NCBI GenBank assembly: GCA_964590495.1
Contig: CAZPWQ010000057.1
Span: 1 to 20,650, forward strand
Origin: CAZPWQ01 sp964590495
GTDB taxonomy: Bacteria > Bacteroidota > Rhodothermia > Balneolales > Balneolaceae
DNA length: 20,650 bases
Reading direction: 5' to 3'
Positions 1 through 7,028 of the stretch are shown here, piece by piece (within the stretch, counting starts at the first letter, position 1; each line of letters begins with the position of its first letter). The notes beneath the pieces are model-generated. The model was given only the letters and a program-made list of their open reading frames with translations, searched no databases and was not told the origin of the DNA. The translations under genes were made by a program, and so were the position numbers.

Positions 1-17
1 CCATAGAAACAACCCCC

Positions 18-80
18 GCGGCTAAAGCCGCACCCCCTTTGCTAAGGGGGAATTTCTTGGCAACTCAAAAAGTTTGCCAA
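18..80. repeat. Cluster of three short palindromic (hairpin) words
   Basis: Three consecutive inverted repeats are visible. The first is 18-31, a 6-bp stem (GCGGCT/AGCCGC). The second is 33-50, a 7-bp stem (CCCCCTT/AAGGGGG) with a TGCT loop. The third is 57-80, a 7-bp stem (TTGGCAA/TTGCCAA). They lie downstream of the citrate synthase stop codon. The C-rich hairpin could act as a transcription terminator, but no proper T-run follows it on either strand. The packing of three unrelated palindromes in 63 bases looks more like dispersed REP-type repeat words. The repeat identity is inferred; the stems are seen directly. Confidence 0.5.
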
Positions 81-141
81 TACATGTAACCTTAGACTTG
101 CGGGGCTTTACGAACGGATTAATTGAAGATCCGGAGTAGAA

Positions 142-1305
142 CTACCGTTTTTCAACGGGGACCCAGTCGAGGTTCTTTTCGCCGGTATAGAGTGCACGCG
201 GACGAATCAGGCGGTTGTTTTCAGCCTGTTCGATAAAGTGGCCCGTCCAGCCGGAAACCCGGCTCATAGCAAAAATACAGGTGAACAGATCGGGTTTAAT
301 TCCCATCGAATAATAAACCGTTGCCGAGAAAAAGTCGACATTGGGATCAATACCTTTTTCGTCCTTCATGGTCTTTAAAATCGCTTCCGACCACCGGTAG
401 AGTTCTTCATGGCCGGTTTCTTCGGAGAGCTTTTTAGACATACTCCGAAGTATCCTGGCCCTGGGATCCATTGTTTTGTAGACCCGGTGACCGAAGCCCA
501 TCACTTTCTTTTTGCCTTTCAGGCGTTCCCTGATATACTCAACCGGATCGGAATTTTGTTCATCAATATGCAGCAGCATATTCATAACCTGCTGGTTTGC
601 CCCTCCGTGAAGCGGGCCTTTGAGACATCCGATAGCCCCGGTAATCGAAGAATACATATCGGATTCGGTAGAGCAGATAACCCTGTTACTGAACGTGGAT
701 GCATTCATGCCGTGTTCAGCATGGAGAATAAGACACAGATCCATTGTTTTTTCAGCCTGCTCTCCGGGTTCCTCGTCATTAAGCATGTACAGAAAATTAT
801 AAGCCGTACTGTGTGTTGAGAGAGGTTCGACAATATTCTTTCCGTTGCGGCTGCGATCATAGGCTGCGATAATGGAAGGCATTTTTGCAGTGATGGAAAT
901 AGCTTTATTGATCCTGTACTCTTCACTGTTGTCGGCATCGACTTCATGGAAATCCGCAAGCATAGAAACGGCCGTACGAAGAACCGACATCGGCTCGGCA
1001 CTTTTGGAGGTGTTTTTCAAATAATTTAAAACCGGTTCCGGGAGCTCGCGCTCGTTTTGCAGATTTGAATTCAGTTCATCGAGTTCTTCCTGATTGGGCA
1101 GGCGATTGTTCCAAAGCAGGAAACATACTTCTTCAAAATTTGCATTTTCAGCTAATGTTTCAATGTTGTAACCTGCATAAATCAGCTCTCCTTGTTGTCC
1201 GTCTATAAAACTTTTATTTGAAGAAAATGCAACAATACCCTCCAGACCTTTATTTATGTGCGGGTATTGATCTGTATCAATCTCATTTTTTAAGCTCTCA
1301 GCCAT
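142..1305 (-). CDS. gltA: Citrate synthase
   Basis: Cytosolic enzyme of the TCA cycle that condenses oxaloacetate and acetyl-CoA to citrate and CoA. The 387-residue protein has the length of the short bacterial/archaeal (type I-like) citrate and 2-methylcitrate synthases. The family signature GFGHRVYKTMDPR is at residues 270-282. The expected catalytic triad is present: His233 in PLHGGAN, His273 in GFGHR and Asp324 in VDFFSA. His198 and Arg282, Arg349 and Arg368 fit substrate-binding positions. The start is the ATG at 1305, preceded by AGGA six bases upstream, one of the better ribosome sites here. The gene stands alone: mazG upstream on the same strand is 284 bases away. From sequence alone a 2-methylcitrate synthase cannot be fully excluded, but no prpB, prpC or prpD neighbour is present, so citrate synthase is preferred. 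Confidence 0.96.
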   Translation of the reverse strand: MAESLKNEIDTDQYPHINKGLEGIVAFSSNKSFIDGQQGELIYAGYNIETLAENANFEEVCFLLWNNRLPNQEELDELNSNLQNERELPEPVLNYLKNTSKSAEPMSVLRTAVSMLADFHEVDADNSEEYRINKAISITAKMPSIIAAYDRSRNGKNIVEPLSTHSTAYNFLYMLNDEEPGEQAEKTMDLCLILHAEHGMNASTFSNRVICSTESDMYSSITGAIGCLKGPLHGGANQQVMNMLLHIDEQNSDPVEYIRERLKGKKKVMGFGHRVYKTMDPRARILRSMSKKLSEETGHEELYRWSEAILKTMKDEKGIDPNVDFFSATVYYSMGIKPDLFTCIFAMSRVSGWTGHFIEQAENNRLIRPRALYTGEKNLDWVPVEKR

Positions 1306-1349
1306 TGTATTCCTATTTTGGATTGGGTATATACTTTAAAATATTTGGT

Positions 1350-1357
1350 CAAATATA
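1350..1357 (-). promoter_or_regulatory. Possible Bacteroidota-type -7 promoter element for gltA
   Basis: On the minus strand this reads TATATTTG, matching the TAnnTTTG -7 element of Bacteroidota promoters. It lies 45 bases upstream of the citrate synthase ATG. I could not find a convincing -33 TTTG partner at the right spacing, so this is tentative. Confidence 0.25.
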
Positions 1358-1491
1358 ATATCAAGCAAGCTAAAAATCAGGGTTAAGTTTATCCTCACCA
1401 AGTGATTATCCCGAATTAATAATCTTTAACGATATAAGGCAGAAAAGCGTTTACTATATCAAAAAATAATGAAAGGAGAAGGGAAAACACC

Positions 1492-1526
1492 TTAATTTTA
1501 AATGTTTAATTTTGAATTTTAAATTC
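1492..1526. repeat. Period-7 array, TTAATTT family (about 5 copies)
   Basis: Five consecutive degenerate heptads with consensus TtAATTT can be laid end to end without gaps. The array sits in the 284-base spacer between mazG and gltA. Low-complexity AT-rich sequence could mimic this, but clear heptads of other composition elsewhere in the window support treating it as the same kind of element. Confidence 0.45.
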
Positions 1527-1532
1527 AACACA

Positions 1533-1568
1533 ATCCGCATTTTCCGCCCCATCAGTGTCATCCGTGTT
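1533..1568. repeat. Period-9 degenerate array (ATCCGTGTC-like)
   Basis: Four nonamers can be aligned; the best pair is ATCAGTGTC at 1551-1559 followed by ATCCGTGTT at 1560-1568. The two upstream copies are weak. It lies 22 bases downstream of the mazG stop codon (1590) and directly adjoins the heptad array at 1492-1526. Confidence 0.35.
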
Positions 1569-1589
1569 CCATTCCGGAGGGGCACATCT

Positions 1590-2366
1590 CTACCGTTGTG
1601 ATTTAGCTTCATTCCAATGCCGATCCATTTCTTCGAGGGTTACTTCAGAAATCTTTTTATCCTCCTTCATAAGTTCCCGCTCAATATGCTGAAAACGGTT
1701 AACGAATTTTTTGTTGGTCTGGCGAAGGCTGTCTTCGGCATTTAGGTCAAAAAATCGTCCCACATTGACCAGCGAAAATAACAGATCACCGAACTCTTCC
1801 CGGCTTTTATCGACATCTCCATTTTCAAGTTCTGTTTTCAATTCAGACAGCTCTTCCTCCAGCTTTTCCCACACTTTCTGTTTACCTGAATCTGTTTGCG
1901 GCCAGTCGAAACCAACATTAGCAGCTTTTTCCTGCATACGCTGTGCACGAATCAGTGCCGGGAGATTCCCCGGAATACCATCCAGAATAGATTCTTTGCC
2001 CTCTTTTATTTTGATAGTCTCCCAGTTTTCGGCGACCTGTTGCTCATCATCCGCAATCGCATCCCCGAAAACATGAGGGTGCCGCCGGATCAATTTTTCC
2101 TGGATAGAGTAAACGACATCCTCGATCGAAAAATGATCTTCTTCCGTTGCCATCCTGCTGTGAAAAACAACATGCAACAACACATCACCCAACTCCTTTT
2201 TCAATTCGTCGAAATCCTTTTCATCAATAGCCTCGACAGCCTCATAGGCCTCTTCAATCAAATTATCTTTAATGCTGTCATGGGTCTGTTTACGGTCCCA
2301 CGGACACTCCTTTCGCAGGATCCGAATAATTTCTACAAGGTCGTCGAACTTTTTAGTTGCTTCCAT
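1590..2366 (-). CDS. mazG: MazG nucleoside triphosphate pyrophosphohydrolase
   Basis: Cytosolic housecleaning enzyme that hydrolyses (d)NTPs, including non-canonical ones, to NMP and pyrophosphate. At 258 residues it has the full two-domain length of the E. coli-type protein (263). The N-terminal domain has the family CPWDRKQTH motif at 21-29, a metal-binding EExxE at 38-42 and ExxD at 58-61. The middle carries RRHPHVFGD (94-102) and an LDGIP segment (128-132). The C-terminal domain repeats the metal motifs, EExxE at 171-175 and EFGD at 191-194, so both domains look active. The start is the ATG at 2366 because the motifs follow at the usual distance. No Shine-Dalgarno site is visible; the leader consists of CATTGTT-type heptads that pair with a second array 100 bases upstream. 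It may be cotranscribed with the exported protein gene ending at 2535. Confidence 0.95.
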   Translation of the reverse strand: MEATKKFDDLVEIIRILRKECPWDRKQTHDSIKDNLIEEAYEAVEAIDEKDFDELKKELGDVLLHVVFHSRMATEEDHFSIEDVVYSIQEKLIRRHPHVFGDAIADDEQQVAENWETIKIKEGKESILDGIPGNLPALIRAQRMQEKAANVGFDWPQTDSGKQKVWEKLEEELSELKTELENGDVDKSREEFGDLLFSLVNVGRFFDLNAEDSLRQTNKKFVNRFQHIERELMKEDKKISEVTLEEMDRHWNEAKSQR

Positions 2367-2368
2367 CT

Positions 2369-2523
2369 ACAATGAACAATTAACAGTGAACAATGATCAG
2401 TTTGAAAAAATAAGTGTTTATTAAAGTAGTCATAATTGTAAAGAATATGAATGCGTGATGCGTAATACGTGACGAGTAATGTGCAAACATATGTGTCATT
2501 GTTCACTGTTCATTGCTCATTGT
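2369..2523. repeat. 28-bp near-perfect inverted repeat made of CATTGTT-family heptads
   Basis: The left arm (2369-2396) and right arm (2496-2523) are reverse complements over 28 positions with two differences, enclosing 99 bases. Each arm is itself a period-7 array: AATGAAC-type heptads at 2371-2398 and CATTGTT-type heptads continuing to about 2530. In RNA copied from the minus strand (sense for mazG) one of the two differences becomes a G-U pair, leaving one mismatch. The stem would end three bases before the mazG ATG. The arms and pairing are seen directly; a regulatory role is inference. Confidence 0.7.
2454..2481. repeat. Period-7 array, CGTRAYG family (4 copies)
   Basis: Four gapless heptads with consensus CGTRAYG (CGTGATG, CGTAATA, then two further variants) fill this stretch. 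It lies in the loop of the larger inverted repeat between mazG and the upstream exported-protein gene. It is a different sequence family from the arms but has the same period. Confidence 0.6.
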
Positions 2524-2534
2524 TCATTGAAAAA

Positions 2535-3800
2535 TCAAGTTTTTCTTTTCTTCTTTTGGGCGGCGGGGAAAAGAATATTATTTAAGATCAGGCGGTAACC
2601 GGGACTGTTGGGATGCAGGCTTAGATCGGTTGGCGGATCATTGACCCGGTGGGTATAATCCTCGGGATCGTGTCCCGCATAAAATGTAAACGTGCCCTGG
2701 CCGTAATTTCCGTGAATATACTTTACCATATCGCGTCCCGGACTTTCTCCCAGAACAACAACCGATTCCTTTATCTTGTCTTTTTGGAAGGCTGTTGTTT
2801 GTCCATAAAATCCGCGGATACTGCTGACATGGTTTTGCGTGAGCATTGTGGGAACCGGATCCCATTTTGCCGAAAATTCAAACAAGGTAAAGAAGTCCAG
2901 TTCCTGGTCGATATCCTCCGGTTGAACCGGCACATCGATATCAGCATGTTCGTATTCCGCCGGATCCATACTAAGTGAGAAATTTTCGAAGGCAAGAGTA
3001 TTTGAAAAATCAATCCGCTGCTGTGCATCAGGATCCGCAGGATCCCCGTCGAATTGCCCGGGAACGATATCAACGTCTCCGGCAGCCAGTGCAATATCAA
3101 AAGTATCGGTACCCGAGCACATGGCAAACAGGAAGCCGCCCTGTCCCACATATTCTTTTATTTTTGCAGCAACCGCCTTTTTTTCTGCACTTACTTTGTT
3201 GTAACCTAACTCTTCCGCCATCGTCTCCATCTCACGAACCTGCTTGATATACCAGGGCTGGTTGCGTGCAGTAGACCAGAACTTCCCATACTGGCCTGTA
3301 AAATCTTCGTGATGCAGGTGAAGCCAGTCGTATTCGGTAAGTTTGCCTTCCAGAACTTCCGGATCCCATACCTTGTCGAATTCCACTTCTGCATACGTGA
3401 GAGCAAGGGTGACAGCATCATCCCAGGGGAGAGCCTGTTTTGGCGTATAAACGGCTATTTTGGGTGCTTTATCAAGCTTGGTTACGGAAGTGTTGGAATT
3501 TTCCTGTTGCACTTCCTGAATTATCTGAGCCGCTTCGGCAGAGGAAATGACCTCAGCTTTAACATTTTTGAGCCGTGCTTTTTTTAACAATTCATCCGAA
3601 TAGCCGGTAATAAAACTACCACCCCTGTAGTTGAGCAGCCATTGAGCACTGTTGCCCTCCTGAAGGTTGTTAAAAATAATTCCGTAAGCTTTAAGATGCT
3701 CGGTCTGTGAGGCATCCATGGGAATATACAGCTGTTGCTGGGCTAATCCCGAAACCGAAAAAACAACTGTCATTAATAAAGTCAGAAGAAATTTCATCAT
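2535..3800 (-). CDS. Exported protein of the family labelled 'asparagine synthetase B' in Bacteroidota (function unknown)
   Basis: A 421-residue protein with a Sec signal peptide (hydrophobic 4-19, cleavage expected near SGLAQ, residue 21), so it acts outside the cytosol. I recognise the overall sequence as a conserved Bacteroidota-type family that databases often name asparagine synthetase B. Nothing in it resembles the N-terminal nucleophile glutaminase or the ATP-pyrophosphatase synthetase domain of true AsnB, so the name is probably wrong. Conserved-looking blocks are WLLNYRGGSF (54-63), LPWDDAV (124-130), DWLHLHHEDFTGQYG (158-172), GGFLFAMCSGTDTFD (221-235) and a C-terminal block with GHDPEDY and LHPNSPGYRLILNN. 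The AMCSGTDT turn with Cys228 resembles the nucleophile elbow of class I glutamine amidotransferase folds; that similarity is inference. The start could be either of two adjacent ATGs (3800 or 3797). AAAGGA lies about 13 bases upstream. Confidence 0.85.
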   Translation of the reverse strand: MMKFLLTLLMTVVFSVSGLAQQQLYIPMDASQTEHLKAYGIIFNNLQEGNSAQWLLNYRGGSFITGYSDELLKKARLKNVKAEVISSAEAAQIIQEVQQENSNTSVTKLDKAPKIAVYTPKQALPWDDAVTLALTYAEVEFDKVWDPEVLEGKLTEYDWLHLHHEDFTGQYGKFWSTARNQPWYIKQVREMETMAEELGYNKVSAEKKAVAAKIKEYVGQGGFLFAMCSGTDTFDIALAAGDVDIVPGQFDGDPADPDAQQRIDFSNTLAFENFSLSMDPAEYEHADIDVPVQPEDIDQELDFFTLFEFSAKWDPVPTMLTQNHVSSIRGFYGQTTAFQKDKIKESVVVLGESPGRDMVKYIHGNYGQGTFTFYAGHDPEDYTHRVNDPPTDLSLHPNSPGYRLILNNILFPAAQKKKRKT

Positions 3801-3835
3801 AGTAGATAATTGGTCCTTTATTTGAAGCTGTCAGC

Positions 3836-3888
3836 TGATAACTGATCATTGTTAATCATTGTTAATCATTGTTCATTGATAACTGATC
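3836..3888. repeat. CATTGTT repeats with AAT spacers, flanked by direct repeats TGATAACTGATC
   Basis: CATTGTT occurs at 3847-3853, 3857-3863 and 3867-3873, separated by AAT, giving a local period of 10, followed by CATTGAT at 3874-3880. A perfect 12-base direct repeat TGATAACTGATC bounds the array at 3836-3847 and 3877-3888. It fills most of the 91-base gap between the TPR gene and the downstream exported-protein gene. It uses the same core word as the mazG leader array. Confidence 0.65.
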
Positions 3889-3891
3889 CCC

Positions 3892-5827
3892 CTACGTCTG
3901 CATCTCTTCCAGTTCCTGGATTCGCTCTCTTGCATGAGGAGCGTAAAAGCCGTTCGGATATTTCATCAGGATATCTTCATACAGGTTTAATAATTCATCC
4001 CGGGTTTCCGGAAAGCTCTCACGGGTTACATTTCGTTCTTCCGAAAACATATCAGTAGTTCCTCTTGTCCATTCTATATTCTTCATCTGCTCGTGGGTCA
4101 ACATCTGATCGGCTATTCGCGCTTTTTCCCACAGAAGTCTTTCATGCAAGGGCGAACTTCTGCCGCCCGATTCCAGATACTTAGCTATAGAAAGAAATGT
4201 TACAGCTGCCAGATCACTGTCTGTATGTGAACTCAGCTGTAACAGGGCTTCATCGGCAAGGGGATTGTATGAATCCGGTTGAATGATTTCCTTTAAGGCT
4301 TGAACGGCCTCTTTACTCTTACCCAGTGAAAACTGTTCTACGGCACGCGCAAACGGCTGAAGTATTGCTCCGGTGCTGTCGGCCTGTAATCCCTGCTGGA
4401 TCCAAAGACGGAGCTGGATAGCATCATTGGCGAAATATGAGGTGTTTTGACGTTCCAGCGCTTTGAGCTGAACCTGACCAAATTCATAGTCACCGGAAAA
4501 AAAATCGGTTAAAGCCAGATAATATCGTGTTTTTTCATTGAGGGCATTCGACTTATCTTCTTTATTACTGCGGGTAAATGAAATCCGTGCCCGTGAATAG
4601 TCACCTTCATAGAGTTTGAGACGTCCTTCAATGTAATGCTCTTCTGCAGTGGATAGTGAATCGGAATGTTTCCTCAATTCATCCAAATTTTTTCTGGCTT
4701 GTTCCGGATTGTGCAGAAAGTCCAATGCCAGTTCGGCCTGCGTAATTAGAACATTATTCATGCGCTGATAATTGGGCGCTGTTTTTTTAAGTTTTGCCAG
4801 TGTATCGAATGCCCGCTGATAGAGAGAATCGCGTCTCGGGGAAAAGGCCAGATTATAATTTTCAAGATATGCAGCCCATTCGATATAAACATTGGCAAGC
4901 TCTTCCATACTGCGGAATTTTGCCGGCTGAATATTATTTTCCACATAGTAAGAATATGTCTCCTCAGCCAACTCATGTTTCTGATCGGCCAACAATCTTG
5001 ACCCCAGGCTGTAAAGCAGATAATTTACATTGACGGTACGATTCTCATAATTTTTTGCTTTTGCAACGGCACGTTGATAAAGTCTGCGTTCCATAAGCAG
5101 CCAAAGTTCAAGCTGCTGAAGATTCTGTCTGATCGTATCATCTGTTGACATGTCCTCAAGGAATTCTTCTATCTCAAGAATAGCCACATCATAGATATAA
5201 TCATCCTGAAAACGAATAAGTCGGTTTTGTACATGGCTTATCCGGTCCGGATTATCTTTTATAAGCTGTAAAAATTCTTTGATCGCCTCTTCATATCTGC
5301 CCGCCTGAAGGTAAGTATTGGCTAATTCGGAAGTAATAATACTGGAATTTTGAAATACTGATCTGATTTCCAGATATAATTCGATAGCCCGGTCAAAAAC
5401 CCTCCGGTCTTCCATAGTACGGGCCAGGACAAGATAAACCTGCATGTTGTTATCCCCAAAACGATCGAGCGTATGATCCCATATCTCATAAGCCCGAGTG
5501 GTATCGCCGCTGATATGATAAATCTCACCAATCCGTATATTACCCTGTGCCTGATAATAACCTTTATTCACTCCGCGTTCTACGAGCTCAATAGCTTTTT
5601 CATATTCCTTGAGGTTGATAAGGCATTCCGTGGCTTTTTCGAGGATTATATAGGTTTCCGGATTTTCTTTATAAAGCTCATTAAATCGTTCAAAAGCTTC
5701 TTCATATTTTTGTTGCTGTAGCAATTGATCCGCTTCAAAGTAGTCATTGTTGAGCTGGGCCTGAAGAGCTGCCGGTATCACGCACAGAAACAGGAAACCT
5801 AAGAATCGATAAAGGGTATCTAATTTT
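3892..5827 (-). CDS. Exported TPR-repeat protein, 5' end lost in the assembly gap
   Basis: About 645 residues are readable, ending at the TAG at 3892. The first residues after the gap, KLDTLYRFLGFLFLCVIPAA followed by LQAQ, form most of a Sec signal peptide with cleavage near LQA|Q, so little is probably missing. The codon before this Lys reads NNA, so the start codon must lie inside the N-run. After the signal the protein is almost entirely helical tetratricopeptide-like repeats (for example the A..LLQQQKYEEAFERF and ANTYLQAGRYEEAIKEF patterns), and the C-terminus YPNGFYAPHARERIQELEEM resembles outer-membrane assembly or gliding-associated TPR proteins. The likely role is a periplasmic scaffold; no catalytic motif is visible. 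The reading frame stays open through the N-run to 6096 and into the maf gene, but that extension is an accident of the N-run. maf lies upstream on the same strand. Confidence 0.8.
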
Positions 5828-5927
5828 NNNNNNNNNNNNNNNNNNNNNNNNNNNNNNNNNNNNNNNNNNNNNNNNNNNNNNNNNNNNNNNNNNNNNNNNN
5901 NNNNNNNNNNNNNNNNNNNNNNNNNNN
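5828..5927. other. Assembly gap (100 N)
   Basis: Exactly 100 consecutive N bases. The round number suggests a placeholder gap of unknown true length. It hides the start codon and promoter region of the TPR gene. Confidence 0.98.
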
Positions 5928-5977
5928 CTTGTTTCAGCATCTGTAAGCAATTGTTGTTTAGAAGCTTCAAATACAAT

Positions 5978-6036
5978 TTTTGCAACAGACCCTTGATCCG
6001 CCGGCTGGCGGACAGGGTGACACTTTGGTTTTGCAA
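5978..6036. repeat. Nested palindrome flanked by 8-bp direct repeats (mini-element candidate)
   Basis: A two-stage inverted repeat is visible: an outer stem ACCCT/AGGGT (5989-5993 with 6014-6018) and an inner stem TCCGCC/GGCGGA (5997-6002 with 6007-6012) around a GGCT loop. The direct repeat TTTTGCAA occurs at 5978-5985 and 6029-6036, as a target-site duplication would. It lies in the spacer downstream of maf, about 50 bases from the assembly gap. Resemblance to widespread palindromic intergenic repeats is from memory and not verified. Confidence 0.45.
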
Positions 6037-6064
6037 AGCCTTCTTTATTTTCATTGTATCCTGA

Positions 6065-6667
6065 TCATTTTGACTGCTCAAGGTATTCCGGGGCAAACAA
6101 TTTCATTGTTCGATAGAAAGAATATAGGGGAAATCCAACAACGTTATAATAGTCGCCATTTATTCCTTTTACAAATATGGCTCCAAAATCATCCTGGATT
6201 CCATATCCTCCTGCCTTGTCCATTGGGCTGCCTGTTTTAACATATGTTTTTATGTCGCTTTCATCGATCTCTCCAAAAGTAACAGTGGTCTGTTCACAGA
6301 ACGCATGCTGTTCTACTATGTTTTGTGGTGTATCCACTTTTAACAGTGCGACGCCGGTAAGCACATGATGTGTTCTGCCGCTGAGCTTTCGAAGCATTTT
6401 TATGGCTTCCGATTCATTTTCCGGCTTTTCAAGAATCTCATCATCAAGTACGACTATGGTATCGGCCCCGATAACAAGTGCATCCGATGAGCGGGATGAA
6501 ACCTCCTCAGCTTTACGGGAAGCCAGATCCTGTACAATTTCCTGCGGTGAATTCTGTTGTTCAGCTGTTTCTTCTACATTACTGACAATAATGTCGAATT
6601 GAAAGTTCAGCTGTTCCAGCAGCTTTTTTCGCCGGGGACTTCCGGAGGCTAATATAATTTTTTTCAA
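6065..6667 (-). CDS. maf: Maf/YhdE-type nucleotide pyrophosphatase (dTTP/UTP pyrophosphatase family)
   Basis: Cytosolic housecleaning NTP pyrophosphatase of the Maf (septum formation inhibitor) family; members cleave dTTP, UTP and modified nucleotides to monophosphates. The 200 residues match the family length. Motifs in order are the nucleotide-binding SGSPRR at 8-13, GADT at 67-70 with the likely catalytic Asp69, the KP motif in LEKPENESEA (79-88), SGRTHHVLTG (96-105), the MDKAGGYGIQ block (149-158) typical of the YhdE branch, and GDYYNVVGFPL (171-181). The start is TTG at 6667. An in-frame TAA stands directly before it and the SxSPRR motif must lie near the N-terminus, so no ATG start is possible. 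No Shine-Dalgarno site is visible. It is divergent from the DUF3098 gene, with a shared 101-base spacer. Confidence 0.94.
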   Translation of the reverse strand: MKKIILASGSPRRKKLLEQLNFQFDIIVSNVEETAEQQNSPQEIVQDLASRKAEEVSSRSSDALVIGADTIVVLDDEILEKPENESEAIKMLRKLSGRTHHVLTGVALLKVDTPQNIVEQHAFCEQTTVTFGEIDESDIKTYVKTGSPMDKAGGYGIQDDFGAIFVKGINGDYYNVVGFPLYSFYRTMKLFAPEYLEQSK

Positions 6668-6678
6668 TTAATTGAGTT

Positions 6679-6699
6679 ATTGATAATTAGAAATTAGTT
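6679..6699. repeat. Short period-7 run, ATTAGAA family (3 copies)
   Basis: Three adjacent heptads (ATTGATA, ATTAGAA, ATTAGTT) lie just upstream of the maf start in the maf/DUF3098 divergent spacer. With three AT-rich copies this is weak alone and is listed because the period matches the other arrays. The rest of the spacer (to 6768) must contain both promoters, but I cannot define them. Confidence 0.25.
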
Positions 6700-6768
6700 G
6701 TTTTACTTAACTGCCGTTACAAGATATTAAGCAGTTATATATCTATCATCATTAAAATCATCTTTTAT

Positions 6769-7020
6769 ATGGCACGGAAAAAACGAAGACGAAGTGCGAA
6801 TAACAAACCTATGATATTCGATGCGTGGAATTATAAAGTGCTGACTATAGGTTTACTACTGGTTATTGCCGGATTCACTGCTATGTATCTGGAAAATGAG
6901 GTAGAAGGTTTTATTTCATTATTCATTTCACCTATTGTAATTATGGCCGGTTATATTACAGTCATCATAGCAATACTCAAACATGACAGCAGTACAAATG
7001 CCCATCCCGATCAGGCCTGA
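6769..7020 (+). CDS. DUF3098 family small membrane protein
   Basis: An 83-residue protein with a strongly basic N-terminus (MARKKRRRS), then two predicted membrane helices at about 24-40 and 51-69 joined by a short loop, and a polar tail. The pattern (basic or polar start, FDAWNYKVLTIGLLLVIAGF, then PIVIMAGYITVIIAIL) matches the DUF3098 family of small inner-membrane proteins found mainly in Bacteroidota; no biochemical function is known to me. The basic start with two helices predicts both ends in the cytosol. It is the first gene of a plus-strand trio, 8 bases before the DUF92 gene, so they are probably cotranscribed. No good Shine-Dalgarno site precedes the ATG. Confidence 0.85.
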   Translation: MARKKRRRSANNKPMIFDAWNYKVLTIGLLLVIAGFTAMYLENEVEGFISLFISPIVIMAGYITVIIAILKHDSSTNAHPDQA

Positions 7021-7028
7021 CTTAACAT

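Noticed and set aside
409..819. 136-residue plus-strand ORF inside citrate synthase
   Set aside because: Antisense shadow of a gene with complete catalytic motifs; no family resemblance or ribosome site.
2371..2530. CRISPR array in the heptad region
   Set aside because: The units are 7 bases, contiguous and degenerate, without spacers of constant length, and no cas gene is near.
5828..6096. Extension of the TPR reading frame through the N-run to an ATG at 6096
   Set aside because: N codons cannot stop a frame, so the extension is an artefact. It would overlap the maf gene, and the true protein shows its own signal peptide right after the gap.
1590..6667. A nucleotide-pool operon formed by mazG and maf
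   Set aside because: They share a strand and a general role but are separated by two exported-protein genes, repeat arrays and an assembly gap, so a functional operon cannot be supported.
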